Numbered from the stretch's first letter, positions 1 through 9,233 are shown. The stretch: DNA of 64,000 nt from Streptomyces fulvoviolaceus (GCF_000718165.1 NZ_JOEY01000005.1:124001-188000); one strand, 5' to 3'. A program made the numbers and translations. Notes: a model not told the origin generated them from the sequence alone.

Positions 1-209
1 GCGACGAGGTCGGCGTAGGCCTCGGCGACCGTGTTGCGGGCGATGCCCAGGTCGGTGGCGAGGGTGCGGGAGGAGGGCAGCCGGGTACCGGGGGCCAGCC
101 GGCCGGTGCGGACGGCCTCGCGCAGGGCGTCGGTCAGGCCCCGGCGCAGGCCCGGACCGGTGGGTTCCAAGTGGAGGTCCACGCCCAGAGTGGCCCAAGG
201 TTTCGGCAT
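1..209 (-). CDS. MocR/PdxR-type GntR-family regulator, N-terminal part (cut by window edge)
   Basis: Only the first 69 codons are present. Read on the minus strand from ATG 209, they give a GntR-type winged helix-turn-helix, with the recognisable segments GTRLPSSRTLATDLG and ARNTVAEAYADL. This arrangement is typical of MocR/PdxR regulators, in which the DNA-binding domain precedes a PLP-dependent aminotransferase-like domain. That second domain lies outside the window, so the MocR assignment rests on the N-terminal pattern. The gene diverges from the AhpD-like gene at 257, only 47 bp away, so it probably controls that operon and itself from the shared gap. ATG 209 is the only in-frame ATG that gives a short, sensible leader. 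Confidence 0.75.
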   Translation of the reverse strand, partial: MPKPWATLGVDLHLEPTGPGLRRGLTDALREAVRTGRLAPGTRLPSSRTLATDLGIARNTVAEAYADLV

Positions 210-256
210 GGAAATGGACCATACTCCTGGGCTGCCTGGCTCATAGTGTCGACGGC

Positions 257-766
257 ATGACGACGAACGACACCATTTCTACGACCGTGGAGTACGCCCC
301 CGAACACACCCCCCGGCTGAACTGGGCCGAGCAGGCCCCCGAGGTCTTCAAGGCGATGGTCCGGCTCGATGCCGCCGCCCGGAAGGGCCTCGACCCGAAG
401 CTGCTCGAGCTGGTGAAGATCCGCGCCTCGCAGATCAACCACTGCGCGCTCTGCGTCGACATGCACAGCAAGGACGCGCTGGCCGCCGGCGAGAGCGTCG
501 AGCGGATCGTCCAGCTCAGCGCGTGGGAGGAGTCGGAGCACTTCTACGCCGAGAAGGAGCTCGCGGCGCTGGCGCTGACGGAGGCGGTGACCGTCCTGAC
601 GGACGGCTTCGTGCCGGACGCGACCTACGAGAAGGCCGCCAAGCACTTCGAGGAGGCCGAGCTGGCGCAGCTGATCGCCGTGATCGCGGTGATCAATGCA
701 TGGAACCGGTTCGGGGTGACCTGCCGCCTGGTGCCGGGGCACTACCAGCCGGGGCAGTACAAGTGA
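257..766 (+). CDS. Carboxymuconolactone decarboxylase / AhpD-like protein 1
   Basis: 169 aa. The family signature is HCALCVDMH at about residues 56-64, the CxxCxxxH redox centre of AhpD-like alkylhydroperoxidases within an all-helical CMD fold. AhpD-type proteins use the two cysteines to reduce peroxides or reductase partners, but many members with this motif have no assigned substrate. It is the first gene of a tight three-gene operon: its TGA overlaps the GTG of the next gene (763-766). The next gene is a paralogue, suggesting tandem duplication. The divergent MocR regulator is the likely controller. I infer a redox or detoxification role and cannot name the substrate. Confidence 0.85.
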   Translation: MTTNDTISTTVEYAPEHTPRLNWAEQAPEVFKAMVRLDAAARKGLDPKLLELVKIRASQINHCALCVDMHSKDALAAGESVERIVQLSAWEESEHFYAEKELAALALTEAVTVLTDGFVPDATYEKAAKHFEEAELAQLIAVIAVINAWNRFGVTCRLVPGHYQPGQYK

Positions 767-1206
767 GCCGTACGACGCACCTGGACCGCGAGGTCGGACA
801 GGCCTTCTCCGCACTCAGCGCCGCCGCGAAGAAGGGGCTCGGCGATCCCGGTCTCGCCGAGCTCGTGGTGATCCGCGCCTCGCAGATCAACCACTGCGCC
901 TTCTGCCTCGACATGCACCTCACCATCGCGCGCAAGCACGGGGTGAGCGAGAAGCAGCTCGATCTGCTCGCCACCTGGGAGGAGGCCGGGGACCTCTACG
1001 ACGAGCGGGAGCGGGCGGCGCTGGCGCTGACGGAGGCGGTGACCGTGCTGACGGAGGGGTTCGTGCCGGACGCGGTCTACGACAACGCTGCCAAGTACTT
1101 CGACGACACCCGCCTCGCCCATCTCATCGCCCTGATCGTCGCCATCAACAACTGGAACCGGGTGATGGTCGGCCGCCGTATCCCGCCGGGGGGTTACACA
1201 CCATGA
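763..1206 (+). CDS. Carboxymuconolactone decarboxylase / AhpD-like protein 2
   Basis: 147 aa from a GTG start that shares bases with the stop of the preceding gene. It is a paralogue of that gene: both carry IRASQINHC followed by a CxxC centre (HCAFCLDMH here) and both end in a run of the form INxWNR. Longer upstream starts in this frame exist but would run inside the first gene, so the overlapping GTG is preferred. The two proteins may form mixed oligomers, since AhpD-like proteins are usually trimers or hexamers; that is inference. Its own stop overlaps the next start as ATGA at 1203-1206, so all three genes are likely translated together. Confidence 0.85.
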   Translation: MSRTTHLDREVGQAFSALSAAAKKGLGDPGLAELVVIRASQINHCAFCLDMHLTIARKHGVSEKQLDLLATWEEAGDLYDERERAALALTEAVTVLTEGFVPDAVYDNAAKYFDDTRLAHLIALIVAINNWNRVMVGRRIPPGGYTP

Positions 1207-1946
1207 GCACGGCAACGAGCAAGGCCATCAGCAAGACCGAGACCTTCCGGAGGCTCCACCGCGGGCGCACCCCGGACAATCCCCTCGTCCTGCCCGGGCC
1301 CTGGGACGCGGCCAGTGCGCGGGTCCTGGAGGAGGCCGGGTTCCCCGCGCTCGCGACGCCCAGTGCGGGGGTCGCCGCCTCGCTCGGGTACGCGGACGGG
1401 GCGACTCCGGCGGACGAGATGTTCGCGGCGGTGGCACGGATCGTACGGGCGGTGGACGTGCCGGTGTCCGCGGATGTCGAGGGCGGGTACGGGCTCGCGC
1501 CCAAGGAGCTGGTGGAACGGCTGCTGGAGACGGGGGCCGTCGGCTGCAACCTGGAGGACTCCCACGGGGACGGTGTTCTCAAGGACCCGCGCGAGCACGC
1601 CGAGTGGCTCGCCGAGGTGCGGTACGCCGCCGGGGACCGGCTCTTCGTCAACGCGCGCATCGACACCTTTGTGCGGGGCGTGTCCGATCCCGAACGGGCC
1701 ATCGAGCGGGCCGCGTTGTACGTCGCCGCGGGCGCCGACTGCGTCTATCCGATCGGTGCGCCGGTGGGCGTACTCCCGCTGCTGCGGTCCGGGATCCAGG
1801 GGCCGATGAACGTGATCGCGCGGGTGGGCGAGGGCCCCTCCCCCACCGAGCTCGGTGAGCGAGGGGCCACCCGGATCACGTTCGGGCCGGGGCTGCAGCG
1901 CAGGGCCACGGCAGCCGTCAAGGAGATCGCCGTACAGCTGAAGTAG
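1203..1946 (+). CDS. Isocitrate lyase / PEP mutase family protein
   Basis: 247 aa TIM-barrel enzyme of the isocitrate lyase/phosphoenolpyruvate mutase superfamily. Visible signatures are LPGPWDAASARVLEEAGFPA, in which an asparagine-rich family motif is replaced by PWDA, then PVSADVEGGYG, NLEDSHG and FVNARIDTF. The acidic residues of the DxE and ED segments normally hold Mg2+ and the carboxylate substrate. Family members cleave or rearrange C-C or C-P bonds next to a carboxylate, and small stand-alone versions like this one are often annotated only as lyases. It is the third gene of the AhpD operon, overlapping it by ATGA. It ends 15 bp before the converging betaine operon. Confidence 0.85.
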   Translation: MSTATSKAISKTETFRRLHRGRTPDNPLVLPGPWDAASARVLEEAGFPALATPSAGVAASLGYADGATPADEMFAAVARIVRAVDVPVSADVEGGYGLAPKELVERLLETGAVGCNLEDSHGDGVLKDPREHAEWLAEVRYAAGDRLFVNARIDTFVRGVSDPERAIERAALYVAAGADCVYPIGAPVGVLPLLRSGIQGPMNVIARVGEGPSPTELGERGATRITFGPGLQRRATAAVKEIAVQLK

Positions 1947-1961
1947 CTGAAGCAGCGGGAC

Positions 1962-2918
1962 TCAGGACAGCCACGCCTTCCAGGTGGACTCGTGGCTGTC
2001 CACCCACTTCTTCGCCGCCTGCTCGGGGCTCAGCTTCTGGTCGGCGATCATCAGGGAGACCTCGTTCTGGTCCGCGGTCGTCCACTTGAACTTCTTCAGG
2101 AAGGCGGCCGCCTTGCCGCCGGACTGAGCGAAGTCGGTGTTGAGGTACTTCTGCAGCGGGGTGTGCGGGTAGGCGCAGGCGACCTTCGCGGCATCCGCGT
2201 CGCAGCCCTCCTTGTAGGCGGGCAGCTTCACCTCGGTCATGGGGACCTTCTCGAAGAGCCACTGCGGGGAGTACCAGTAGGTCAGGAAGGGCTTCTTCTC
2301 CTTGGCGAACTGCCTGATCTGGGTGATCTGGGCGGCCTCCGAACCGGCGAAGACCACCTGGTAGTCCAGGTTCAGGTTGTTCACCAGCGCCTTGTCGTTG
2401 GTGACGTAGGACGGGGAGCCGTCCATGAGCTGGCCCTTGCTGCCGCTCTCGGCGGTGCGCATCTGGGACGCGTACTTGTTGAGGTTCTTCCAGTTCGTGA
2501 CGTCCGGGTGCTGCTTGGCGAAGTACGTGGGGACGTACCAGCCGATGTGCCCGGTGACCCCGAGGTCACCGCCCGGAGTGATCGTCTTCTTGTCCTGGAC
2601 GTACCGCTGTTCCTGCTCGGGGTGGCCCCAGTCCTCCAGGATCGCGTCGACCCGGCCTTGGCTGAGCGCATCCCAGGCGGGGACCTCGTCGACCTGGACG
2701 GTGTCGACGCGGTAGCCGAGCTTGTGGTCCAGCAGGTACTGGGCCACGGCTACGTTCGCCTGCGCGCCCACCCAGGACTGGACGGACAGGGTCACCGTCT
2801 TGGCGCCCTGGGCGTTCGCGAACGGCGAGGCCTGCTTGGTCATGTCGGCGGCGCCGCAGCCGGTGAGCAGCGCGAGCGAGGACACGCCCGCCACTACGGC
2901 AGTCGTACGAAGTCGCAT
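1962..2918 (-). CDS. Glycine betaine/choline ABC transporter substrate-binding lipoprotein
   Basis: 318 aa. A lipoprotein signal peptide ends in LLTGC, with Cys21 as the lipidation site. It is followed by an OpuAC/ProX-type binding domain: segments such as VSVQSWVGAQANVAVAQYLL-like strands, EDWGHPEQ, WYVPTYF and PSYVTNDKALVN, and several Trp and Tyr residues that form the aromatic cage for quaternary amines in this family. It is anchored outside the membrane and passes substrate to the permease encoded just upstream. Its ATG 2918 lies one base before the permease stop codon (2920-2922). It is the last gene of the five-gene choline/betaine operon. Substrate choice between choline and glycine betaine cannot be settled here. 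Confidence 0.92.
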   Translation of the reverse strand: MRLRTTAVVAGVSSLALLTGCGAADMTKQASPFANAQGAKTVTLSVQSWVGAQANVAVAQYLLDHKLGYRVDTVQVDEVPAWDALSQGRVDAILEDWGHPEQEQRYVQDKKTITPGGDLGVTGHIGWYVPTYFAKQHPDVTNWKNLNKYASQMRTAESGSKGQLMDGSPSYVTNDKALVNNLNLDYQVVFAGSEAAQITQIRQFAKEKKPFLTYWYSPQWLFEKVPMTEVKLPAYKEGCDADAAKVACAYPHTPLQKYLNTDFAQSGGKAAAFLKKFKWTTADQNEVSLMIADQKLSPEQAAKKWVDSHESTWKAWLS

Positions 2919-2919
2919 G

Positions 2920-4860
2920 TCACGCTCCCTTCTTCGTGCGGCGTTCCGTCGGCTGGGTCACCCGGTCGAGCATCAGGCCGAGGCAGACGATGGCAGCGCC
3001 GGCGACCAGGCCGGTCGCCAGGTCGCCCTGTGCGAGGCCGAAGACGGCGTCGTAGCCGAGCGCTCCGCCGCCGACCAGGCCGCCGATGATGACGACGGCG
3101 AGGACCAGGACCACGCCCTGGTTGAGGGCGAGCAGCAACGCCGGGCGGGCGAGCGGGAGTTGGACCTGCCGCAGCTGCTGCCAGCTCGTCGCACCGAGCG
3201 AGCTCGAAGACTCCAGCGCGGCCGGGTCGACCTGGCGCAGCCCCTGGGTGGTGATGCGGACGACGGCGGGGAGCGCGTAGACCACGGCGGCCGCCACGGC
3301 GGGGGCGCGGCCCACGCCGAACAGTGCGACGACCGGGATCAGGTACACGAACTGCGGCATCGTCTGGAAGACGTCCAGGACAGGGCGGAGAGCTCGCTCG
3401 ACGCGGTCGCTGCGCGCCGCCGCGATGCCCGTCGCGAAACCGATGACCACAGTGACGGCGACGGCCGCCAAGACCTGGGAGAGGGTGTCCAGGGAGGGCC
3501 CCCAGACGCCCAGCACGCCGATCGCGGCCATCGCGAGGACCGCGGTGAGCGCGGTGCGCCAGGTGCCGATCAGCCAGGCGAGGGCGGCGATGAGGAGCAG
3601 GACCGACCACCAGGGCAGCCACTGCAGACCGTCGCGGACCGGGTTGAGGACCCAGGTGGTGAAGTGGGCCGCCCAGTCGGCCGTGCCACCGACGACGGGG
3701 ACACCGGAGTAGAGGTGGTCCGTCATCCAGCCGACGGCACGGTTGACCGGTTCGGCGATGTTCACGATCCAGACGTCGGGCCAGTCGAGGCGGCCCATGA
3801 GACGTCCGGCCGCCGCGACGGCCACGGCGGCGACGAGCGCGTACGCCCATCCCGCGCGCCCCGACCCCTCGGTGCCGTCTCCCGCCGCCCCGGTCACCCG
3901 GTCCAGTACGACGGCGAGCAGCACGATCGGAATGCCGGCCGCCAGCGCCGCGCCCACGTCGACCGAGGCCAGCGCCTGGTAGACGCGGTCACCGAGGCCG
4001 CCCGCGCCGATCACCGACGCGATGACGGCCATGGAGAGGGCCATCATGATCGTCTGGTTGAGGCCGAGGAGGAGTTCCTTGCGGGCCAGTGGGATACGGG
4101 CGGTCAGCAGACGTTGGCGTGCGGTGGAGCCCAGCGACTCGACGGCCTCCAGGACCTCCTTGTCGGCGCCGCGCAGACCGAGGGAGGTGAGGCGGGCCAT
4201 GGGCGGGGCGGCGTAGACGACGGTGGCGAGGACGGCCGCGGGGACGCCCATGCCGAAGACCAGGACGACGGGCAGCAGATACGCGTACGCCGGGAGCACC
4301 TGCATGGTGTCCAGGACCGGGCGCAGGGCTCGGTCGAGGCGGTCGGAGAGACCGGCGCCGAGGCCCAGCAGGGCGCCCACGACGACCGACGCCAGGACGG
4401 CGACCACCATCAGCGCCAGCGTCTGCATGGTCGGCACCCACATGCCGAGCAGACCGCAGGTCAGGAACGCGGCGCCCGTACCGAGCGCGAGCCGGACCCC
4501 GGCCACGCGCCAGGCGACGAGCGCGCCGAGGGCCGTGACGCCGGCCCAGCCCGCGCCGAGCAGCACGAGATAGACGGCGTGTACGGAGATCACGACCGCG
4601 TTGCTGACGTAGCCGAAGAAGTAGAGGAACAGGGGGTGGCTGTCCCGGTTGTCGATGATCCAGTCGCTGGCCTTGGCCAACGGTTCGGAGAAGTCGACGG
4701 TGAGGGCGTCGGGCCAACTGCCGCTGGCCCAGCGGGCGTTCGCGAGCGGCACGAGCACAGCGGCAGCGAGGGCCAGGAGGAGGAGCTTGTGGACGGCGCG
4801 GTGCCTCAGCAGGCTGCCGGGGAGCGCGCGAGGGGCGGAGGATGCGGTGATCGTCGCCAT
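2920..4860 (-). CDS. Betaine/choline ABC transporter permease, duplicated (two permease domains in one chain)
   Basis: 646 aa from the ATG at 4860, which overlaps the ATPase stop (TGATG). The chain contains two complete ProW/OpuAB-like halves. Each has a short extracytoplasmic start around a W-x-DF/NIAEP segment, several membrane helices, and a binding-protein-dependent permease motif. The equivalent segments are RALRPVLDTMQVLPAYAYLLP in the first half and RALRPVLDVFQTMPQFVYLIP in the second. Each half also has an EAA loop (ESLGSTARQRLL and SSLGATSWQQLR). Most homologues are single-domain homodimers, so this is a fused pseudo-dimer, seen in other Streptomyces as I recall. The long frame extending upstream of 4860 runs through the ATPase gene and is not coding. 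Confidence 0.92.
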   Translation of the reverse strand: MATITASSAPRALPGSLLRHRAVHKLLLLALAAAVLVPLANARWASGSWPDALTVDFSEPLAKASDWIIDNRDSHPLFLYFFGYVSNAVVISVHAVYLVLLGAGWAGVTALGALVAWRVAGVRLALGTGAAFLTCGLLGMWVPTMQTLALMVVAVLASVVVGALLGLGAGLSDRLDRALRPVLDTMQVLPAYAYLLPVVLVFGMGVPAAVLATVVYAAPPMARLTSLGLRGADKEVLEAVESLGSTARQRLLTARIPLARKELLLGLNQTIMMALSMAVIASVIGAGGLGDRVYQALASVDVGAALAAGIPIVLLAVVLDRVTGAAGDGTEGSGRAGWAYALVAAVAVAAAGRLMGRLDWPDVWIVNIAEPVNRAVGWMTDHLYSGVPVVGGTADWAAHFTTWVLNPVRDGLQWLPWWSVLLLIAALAWLIGTWRTALTAVLAMAAIGVLGVWGPSLDTLSQVLAAVAVTVVIGFATGIAAARSDRVERALRPVLDVFQTMPQFVYLIPVVALFGVGRAPAVAAAVVYALPAVVRITTQGLRQVDPAALESSSSLGATSWQQLRQVQLPLARPALLLALNQGVVLVLAVVIIGGLVGGGALGYDAVFGLAQGDLATGLVAGAAIVCLGLMLDRVTQPTERRTKKGA

Positions 4861-5948
4861 CAGACGGCCTCCTTTCGGAGCTCCGTTCCGGCCACGACGT
4901 CCAGGAGCCGTTCGTGGTCGACGACCCCCAGACACCGGCCGTTCTCCACGACGCAGGCGGCCTTGCGGCTCCGAGCGACGACCTTGATGGCCTCGGCGAC
5001 CACCGCGTCGGCCGCCAGCGCACCCGGGTGCTCGATGCCGCCGCAGTCCCCGGCACGCATGGCCGTACGGACCGTCATGACCTGCTCGCGCGGCACGTCC
5101 CGGACGAACTCGCGGACGTAGTCGTCGGCCGGGGAGCCCACGATCTCCTCCGGAGTACCCAGCTGGACCACCTGGCCGTCGCGCATCAGCGCGATGCGGT
5201 CGCCGAGCTTCAGGGCCTCGCTCAGGTCGTGGGTGATGAAGACCATCGTGCGGCCCTCCTCGCGGTGCAGCCGGACGACCTCCTCCTGCATGTCCCGCCG
5301 GATCAGCGGGTCGAGCGCGCTGAACGGCTCGTCGAACAGAAGGACCTGGGGGTCCACGGCGAGTGCGCGGGCCAGGCCCACGCGCTGCCGCTGGCCGCCC
5401 GACAGTTGGGCGGGCTTGCGCTGCTCCATGCCTTCCAGGCCGACCTTGGCGACGACCTCGGCGGCCCGCCTGCGGCGCTCGGCCTTCCCCATGCCCTGGA
5501 TCTCGAGGCCGTAGGCCACGTTGTCGAGGACCGTGCGGTGCGGGAGGAGGCCGAAGTGCTGGAAGACCATCGCGGCGCGGTGGCGGCGCAGTTCGCGCAG
5601 ACGGGACTTGTCCATGGCGCGGACGTCCTCGCCGTCGATGGCGATCGTGCCGGCCGTCGGCTCGATCAGCCGGGTCAGGCAGCGGACGAGGGTGGACTTG
5701 CCGGAGCCGGACAGGCCCATCACCACGAAGACCTCGCCCTTGCGGACGTCGAAGGAGACGTCGCGGACGGCGGCCGTGCAGCCGGTGCGGGTGCGCAGTT
5801 CGGCGGGGGTGAGGGAGGACAGCTCGGGGTCGGCGGGTATGCGGTCCGCCTTCGGGCCGAAGACCTTCCAGAGGCCGTCCACCGAGAACACCGGCGTGTT
5901 CGATTCCGTATTCATCACGTCCACACTCATCACGTCCGTACTCATCAC
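4860..5948 (-). CDS. Betaine/choline ABC transporter ATP-binding protein (ProV/OpuAA type)
   Basis: 362 aa. Walker [10 protein letters not shown] lies at residues 78-86, the ABC signature LSGGQ at 182-186 and Walker B LLFDEP at about 204-208, with the switch His in FITHD. An N-terminal extension before the nucleotide domain and a C-terminal CBS-like regulatory tail, roughly residues 270-362, fit the ProV/OpuAA family. It drives the fused permease downstream. The start is GTG 5948 or ATG 5945, both overlapping the dehydrogenase stop and both served by GGAGG around 5953-5957. The first 33 codons of coding sequence include three copies of a 15-bp unit, each opening with ATG (5945, 5930, 5915), an odd feature listed in the findings. 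Confidence 0.93.
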   Translation of the reverse strand: MMSTDVMSVDVMNTESNTPVFSVDGLWKVFGPKADRIPADPELSSLTPAELRTRTGCTAAVRDVSFDVRKGEVFVVMGLSGSGKSTLVRCLTRLIEPTAGTIAIDGEDVRAMDKSRLRELRRHRAAMVFQHFGLLPHRTVLDNVAYGLEIQGMGKAERRRRAAEVVAKVGLEGMEQRKPAQLSGGQRQRVGLARALAVDPQVLLFDEPFSALDPLIRRDMQEEVVRLHREEGRTMVFITHDLSEALKLGDRIALMRDGQVVQLGTPEEIVGSPADDYVREFVRDVPREQVMTVRTAMRAGDCGGIEHPGALAADAVVAEAIKVVARSRKAACVVENGRCLGVVDHERLLDVVAGTELRKEAV

Positions 5949-7468
5949 GCACCGCCTCCAATCAGGTCTACGGCCCTCTCACCGACCATCAACACCCCGA
6001 TCATCGGGTTCACGGCGGGCATGGTCGGGAAGACGGAGGCGTCGGCGATGCGGATGCCGTCCAGGCCTCGGACCCGCAAGTCGGGGTCGACCACCGCCTG
6101 TTGGTCGTCGGCGGATCCCATACGGCACGTTCCCGCCGGGTGGTACACGGTGTGCGCGACCTGGCGGGCGTACGCGCTCAGCTCTTCCTCGTCCGTGACC
6201 TGCGGCCCGGGGGCCACCTCGCGCTTGAGCCAGCTGGCCAGCGGCTCGGTCGTCGCGATCTCGCGGGCGATGCGGATGCCGTCGACGAGGGTGCGGCCGT
6301 CGTAGTCGTCCTCGTCGGTGAAGTAACGGAAGTCGAGCGCGGGCTTCACGGACGGGTCGGCGCTGGTGAGGTACAGCCGGCCGCGGCTCTTCGGCTTGGG
6401 GATGTTCGGGGTCATCGAGACGCCGTACGGCGGGCGTTCGTAGCCGATGCGCTCCGGGTTGTCCGTGAACGGGATCTGGTAGAAGTGGAACATCAGGTCG
6501 GGGCCCTGGTGTTCGGGGTCGCGGCGCACGAACAGGCCGGCGTCGGAGTCCATCGCGGAGTTCTCGGGGATGGGTCCGTGCGTCTCCCAGACGATCACCG
6601 ACTCGGGGTGGTCGAGCAGGTTCTCGCCGACACCGGGCAGGTCGTGGACGACGGGGATGCCGAGCTCGGCGAGGTCCTCCTTCGGGCCGATGCCCGAGTG
6701 CAGCAGCAGGCGGGGCGAATCGACCGCGCCCGCGCACAGCAGGACCTCGCGGCGGGCCCGTACGACGAACTCCTCGCCGTCCTTGGCGCGGACGTGCACG
6801 CCTTCGGCCCGCGTGCCGTCCAGCTGCAGCTTGTACGCCCAGGTCTCCAGCAGGATCGTCAGGTTCTCCCGCTCGTCCATCACCGGGTGCAGATACGCCA
6901 CCGAGGCGCTGGAGCGCTTGTTGTTCTCGGGGTGGTAGGCGAGGTCGAAGAACCCGACGCCCTCGGTGAACGGCTGCTTGTTGAAGCCCTCGACGCGCGG
7001 GACGTCGAGCGCGCTCTGTGCCGCATCGACGAAGTCGCGGGCGATGGCGTTCCGGTCCTTCTCGTCGACCGGGACGATGTTGTTGCGCAGGCGCGGGAAG
7101 TACGCCTCCATCGACACCGCGCCCCAGCCCTTGGCGCCGGCCGCCTCCCACTCGTCCCAGTCGGAGGGCAGCGGCTTGAACGCGATGAGCGTGTTGTGGG
7201 AGGAACAGCCTCCCAGGACGCGGGCGCGGCTGTGCCGGATGTGGGAGTTGCCGCGGGGCTGTTCGGTGGTCGGGTAGTCGTAGTCGAGCTCACCGCCGAG
7301 CAGGCCCATCCAGCGGCGCAGGGTCAGGACGTCGTCGCGGCCGACGTCGCTGGGGCCACCCTCGATGACGGCGACGGTGACGTCGGGGTTCTCGGTGAGG
7401 CGGGAGGCGATGACGGAACCTGCGGTTCCGCCGCCGATCACTACATAGTCGTACTCGTGCTGGTGCAT
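5945..7468 (-). CDS. betA: GMC-family oxidoreductase, choline dehydrogenase-like
   Basis: 507 aa. An FAD-binding Rossmann motif GGGTAG occurs at residues 12-17. The GMC signature region [12 protein letters not shown] follows near residue 85, and [14 protein letters not shown] is the second GMC signature. The active-site stretch [11 protein letters not shown] and the C-terminal [13 protein letters not shown] complete the family pattern. Choline dehydrogenase oxidises choline to betaine aldehyde and on to betaine. Context supports this strongly: a betaine-aldehyde-type dehydrogenase lies upstream and a quaternary-amine ABC transporter downstream. Other alcohols are possible for GMC enzymes, so the symbol is by context. 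Its TGA overlaps the start of the ATPase gene. The stretch before ATG 7468 holds CTGGAG as a weak ribosome-binding site. Confidence 0.85.
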   Translation of the reverse strand: MHQHEYDYVVIGGGTAGSVIASRLTENPDVTVAVIEGGPSDVGRDDVLTLRRWMGLLGGELDYDYPTTEQPRGNSHIRHSRARVLGGCSSHNTLIAFKPLPSDWDEWEAAGAKGWGAVSMEAYFPRLRNNIVPVDEKDRNAIARDFVDAAQSALDVPRVEGFNKQPFTEGVGFFDLAYHPENNKRSSASVAYLHPVMDERENLTILLETWAYKLQLDGTRAEGVHVRAKDGEEFVVRARREVLLCAGAVDSPRLLLHSGIGPKEDLAELGIPVVHDLPGVGENLLDHPESVIVWETHGPIPENSAMDSDAGLFVRRDPEHQGPDLMFHFYQIPFTDNPERIGYERPPYGVSMTPNIPKPKSRGRLYLTSADPSVKPALDFRYFTDEDDYDGRTLVDGIRIAREIATTEPLASWLKREVAPGPQVTDEEELSAYARQVAHTVYHPAGTCRMGSADDQQAVVDPDLRVRGLDGIRIADASVFPTMPAVNPMIGVLMVGERAVDLIGGGA

Positions 7469-7517
7469 GGGGGGTTACTCCAGGGACGTGCGAAGCGAAA
7501 CGAAGCGGGGTGCGGGG

Positions 7518-9044
7518 TCAGCCGGCGAACCAGCGGACCGGCTTCGGCGCGAGGTTCTGGTAGACGTGCTTGGACTCGCGGTACTCGGCGAGCCCGGCGG
7601 GCCCGAGCTCGCGGCCCACGCCGCTCTTGCCGAAGCCGCCCCACTCCGCCTGCGGGAGGTAGGGGTGGAAGTCGTTGATCCAGACGGTGCCGTGCCGCAG
7701 CCGGCCCGCGACCCTGCGGGCCCGTCCGGCGTCGGTGGTCCAGACGGCGCCCGCGAGGCCGTACTCGGTGTCGTTGGCCAGGGCGACGGCCTCGTCCTCG
7801 GTCTGGAAGGTCTCGACGGTGAGGACCGGGCCGAAGACCTCCTCGCGTACGACCCGCATCTCGCGGTGGCAGGCGTCGAGGACAGTGGGCTCGTAGAAGT
7901 AGCCGGTGGCGGGCCGCTGCGCGGACGGCTCCGGGCGCTTGCCGCCGGTGCGCAGCACCGCGCCCTCCTCCAGCGCGGAGGCGACGAACGACTCGACCTT
8001 CGTGCGCTGCTGCTCGGAGACCAGGGGCCCGCACTCGACGCTGTCCGCCGTGCCGCGGCCGAGGCGGATCTTCGCGGCGCGGCGGGCGAGTTCGGCGACG
8101 AAGCGTTCCCGGATGCTCTCCTCGACGATGAGGCGTCCGCCCGCCGAGCAGACCTGGCCGCTGTGGATGAAGGCGGCGTTGAGGGCCTGGTCGACGGCGG
8201 TGTCGAAGCCCTCCTCCGTGGCGCAGGCGTCGGCGAAGACGACGTTGGGGTTCTTGCCGCCGAGTTCGAGGGCGACCTTCTTGACGCTCGGCGCGGCGGC
8301 CTGGGCCACCTTCGTGCCGCTGACCAGGCCGCCGGTGAAGGAGACGAGGTCGACGTCGGGGTGCTCGGCGAGCCGGGCGCCGACGGAGTGGCCGGGGCCG
8401 GTGACGATGTTCGCGACACCGGCGGGGAGACCGGCCTCGGTCAGCAGGTCGATGAGGGCGATCGTCGTCAGCGGGGTGATCTCGCTCGGCTTGACCACGA
8501 AGGTGTTGCCGGCCGCGAGCGCGGGGGCGATCTTCCAACTGGCCTGGAGGAGCGGGTAGTTCCAGGGGGTGATCAGCGCGCAGACGCCGACGGGCTCGTG
8601 GACGACGACGCTGTGGATGTCGGGCGAGCCCGCGTCCACGACCCGGCCGGGGGCCTCGGCGGCGACGAGGTCGGCGAAGTAGCGGAAGGCGTCGGCGACG
8701 CAGTCGATGTCGACGCGGCCCTCCTCGACGGTCTTGCCCGCGTCACGGGCCTCCAGCCGGCCGAGGTCTTCGCGGTCGCGTACGAGGAGATCGGCGACGC
8801 GGCGCAGCAGCGCGGCCCGCTCGGCGACCGGGGTTTGCGGCCAGACGCCCTGGCCTCCGTCGAAGGCCTGCCGGGCGGCCGCGACCGCGAGGTCGGTGTC
8901 CTTCTCGTCACCCTCCGCGACCAGGACGAACGGCAGGGCGTCCGCGGGGTCGAGGATCTCGCGCGTGGCGCCGGAGACGGCTTCGAGCCACTCCCCGCCC
9001 ACGTGGATGGTCTTCCGCGCCTGGAGTTCTGGTGTGTCCGCCAT
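7518..9044 (-). CDS. betB: Aldehyde dehydrogenase, probable betaine aldehyde dehydrogenase
   Basis: 508 aa NAD(P)-dependent aldehyde dehydrogenase. Visible features are the cofactor-loop segment ITPWNYPLLQASWKIAPALA, the catalytic-glutamate motif LELGGKNPNVV, the nucleophile in GQVCSAGGR, and the late motif EEVFGPVLTV. The oxidised product in the operon context is glycine betaine from betaine aldehyde. It is the first gene of the five-gene minus-strand operon, followed after 49 bp by the GMC oxidase. The gap upstream (9045-9233) carries two palindromes that could be operators. Other short-chain or amino aldehydes cannot be excluded, as this family is broad. Confidence 0.85.
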   Translation of the reverse strand: MADTPELQARKTIHVGGEWLEAVSGATREILDPADALPFVLVAEGDEKDTDLAVAAARQAFDGGQGVWPQTPVAERAALLRRVADLLVRDREDLGRLEARDAGKTVEEGRVDIDCVADAFRYFADLVAAEAPGRVVDAGSPDIHSVVVHEPVGVCALITPWNYPLLQASWKIAPALAAGNTFVVKPSEITPLTTIALIDLLTEAGLPAGVANIVTGPGHSVGARLAEHPDVDLVSFTGGLVSGTKVAQAAAPSVKKVALELGGKNPNVVFADACATEEGFDTAVDQALNAAFIHSGQVCSAGGRLIVEESIRERFVAELARRAAKIRLGRGTADSVECGPLVSEQQRTKVESFVASALEEGAVLRTGGKRPEPSAQRPATGYFYEPTVLDACHREMRVVREEVFGPVLTVETFQTEDEAVALANDTEYGLAGAVWTTDAGRARRVAGRLRHGTVWINDFHPYLPQAEWGGFGKSGVGRELGPAGLAEYRESKHVYQNLAPKPVRWFAG

Positions 9045-9085
9045 GATCGGGATTGCCTTCCGTTCCTGTTCAGTGCCCCTGTGTC

Positions 9086-9148
9086 ACACATGTGTCACTC
9101 ATCGGGACCGTGATCGCCTGCCCTTGGCCTTCGATTGCATGCGCAATC
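9086..9148. promoter_or_regulatory. Two candidate operator palindromes upstream of the choline/betaine operon
   Basis: The 189-bp gap between the minus-strand aldehyde dehydrogenase and the plus-strand secreted protein holds two symmetrical sites. The first is ACACATGTGT at 9086-9095, a perfect 10-bp palindrome inside a longer GTGTCAC-type repeat. The second is GATTGC, four bases (ATGC), then GCAATC at 9133-9148, giving 6-bp arms. Both lie 40-105 bp upstream of the dehydrogenase start, where a repressor of BetI or similar type could act. No regulator gene is adjacent, so the binding protein is unknown. Confidence 0.4.
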
Positions 9149-9233
9149 CATGGCTGAAAGTGGGCCGCGTCACTGAACATGCGGACAAATAGGTCGAAAC
9201 CTAGCCTGGAGAGGGGTGCGTGGAGGTGTCGCG

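Noticed and set aside
2722..5121. Very long plus-strand open frame (799 codons) across the betaine transporter genes
   Set aside because: It is the complement of clearly coding permease and ATPase genes with normal family motifs. It is open only because of the high G+C content.
2920..5961. A 1013-codon fusion of ATPase and permease
   Set aside because: The upper part of this frame runs through the ATPase gene in a non-coding frame. The permease starts at ATG 4860, overlapping the ATPase stop.
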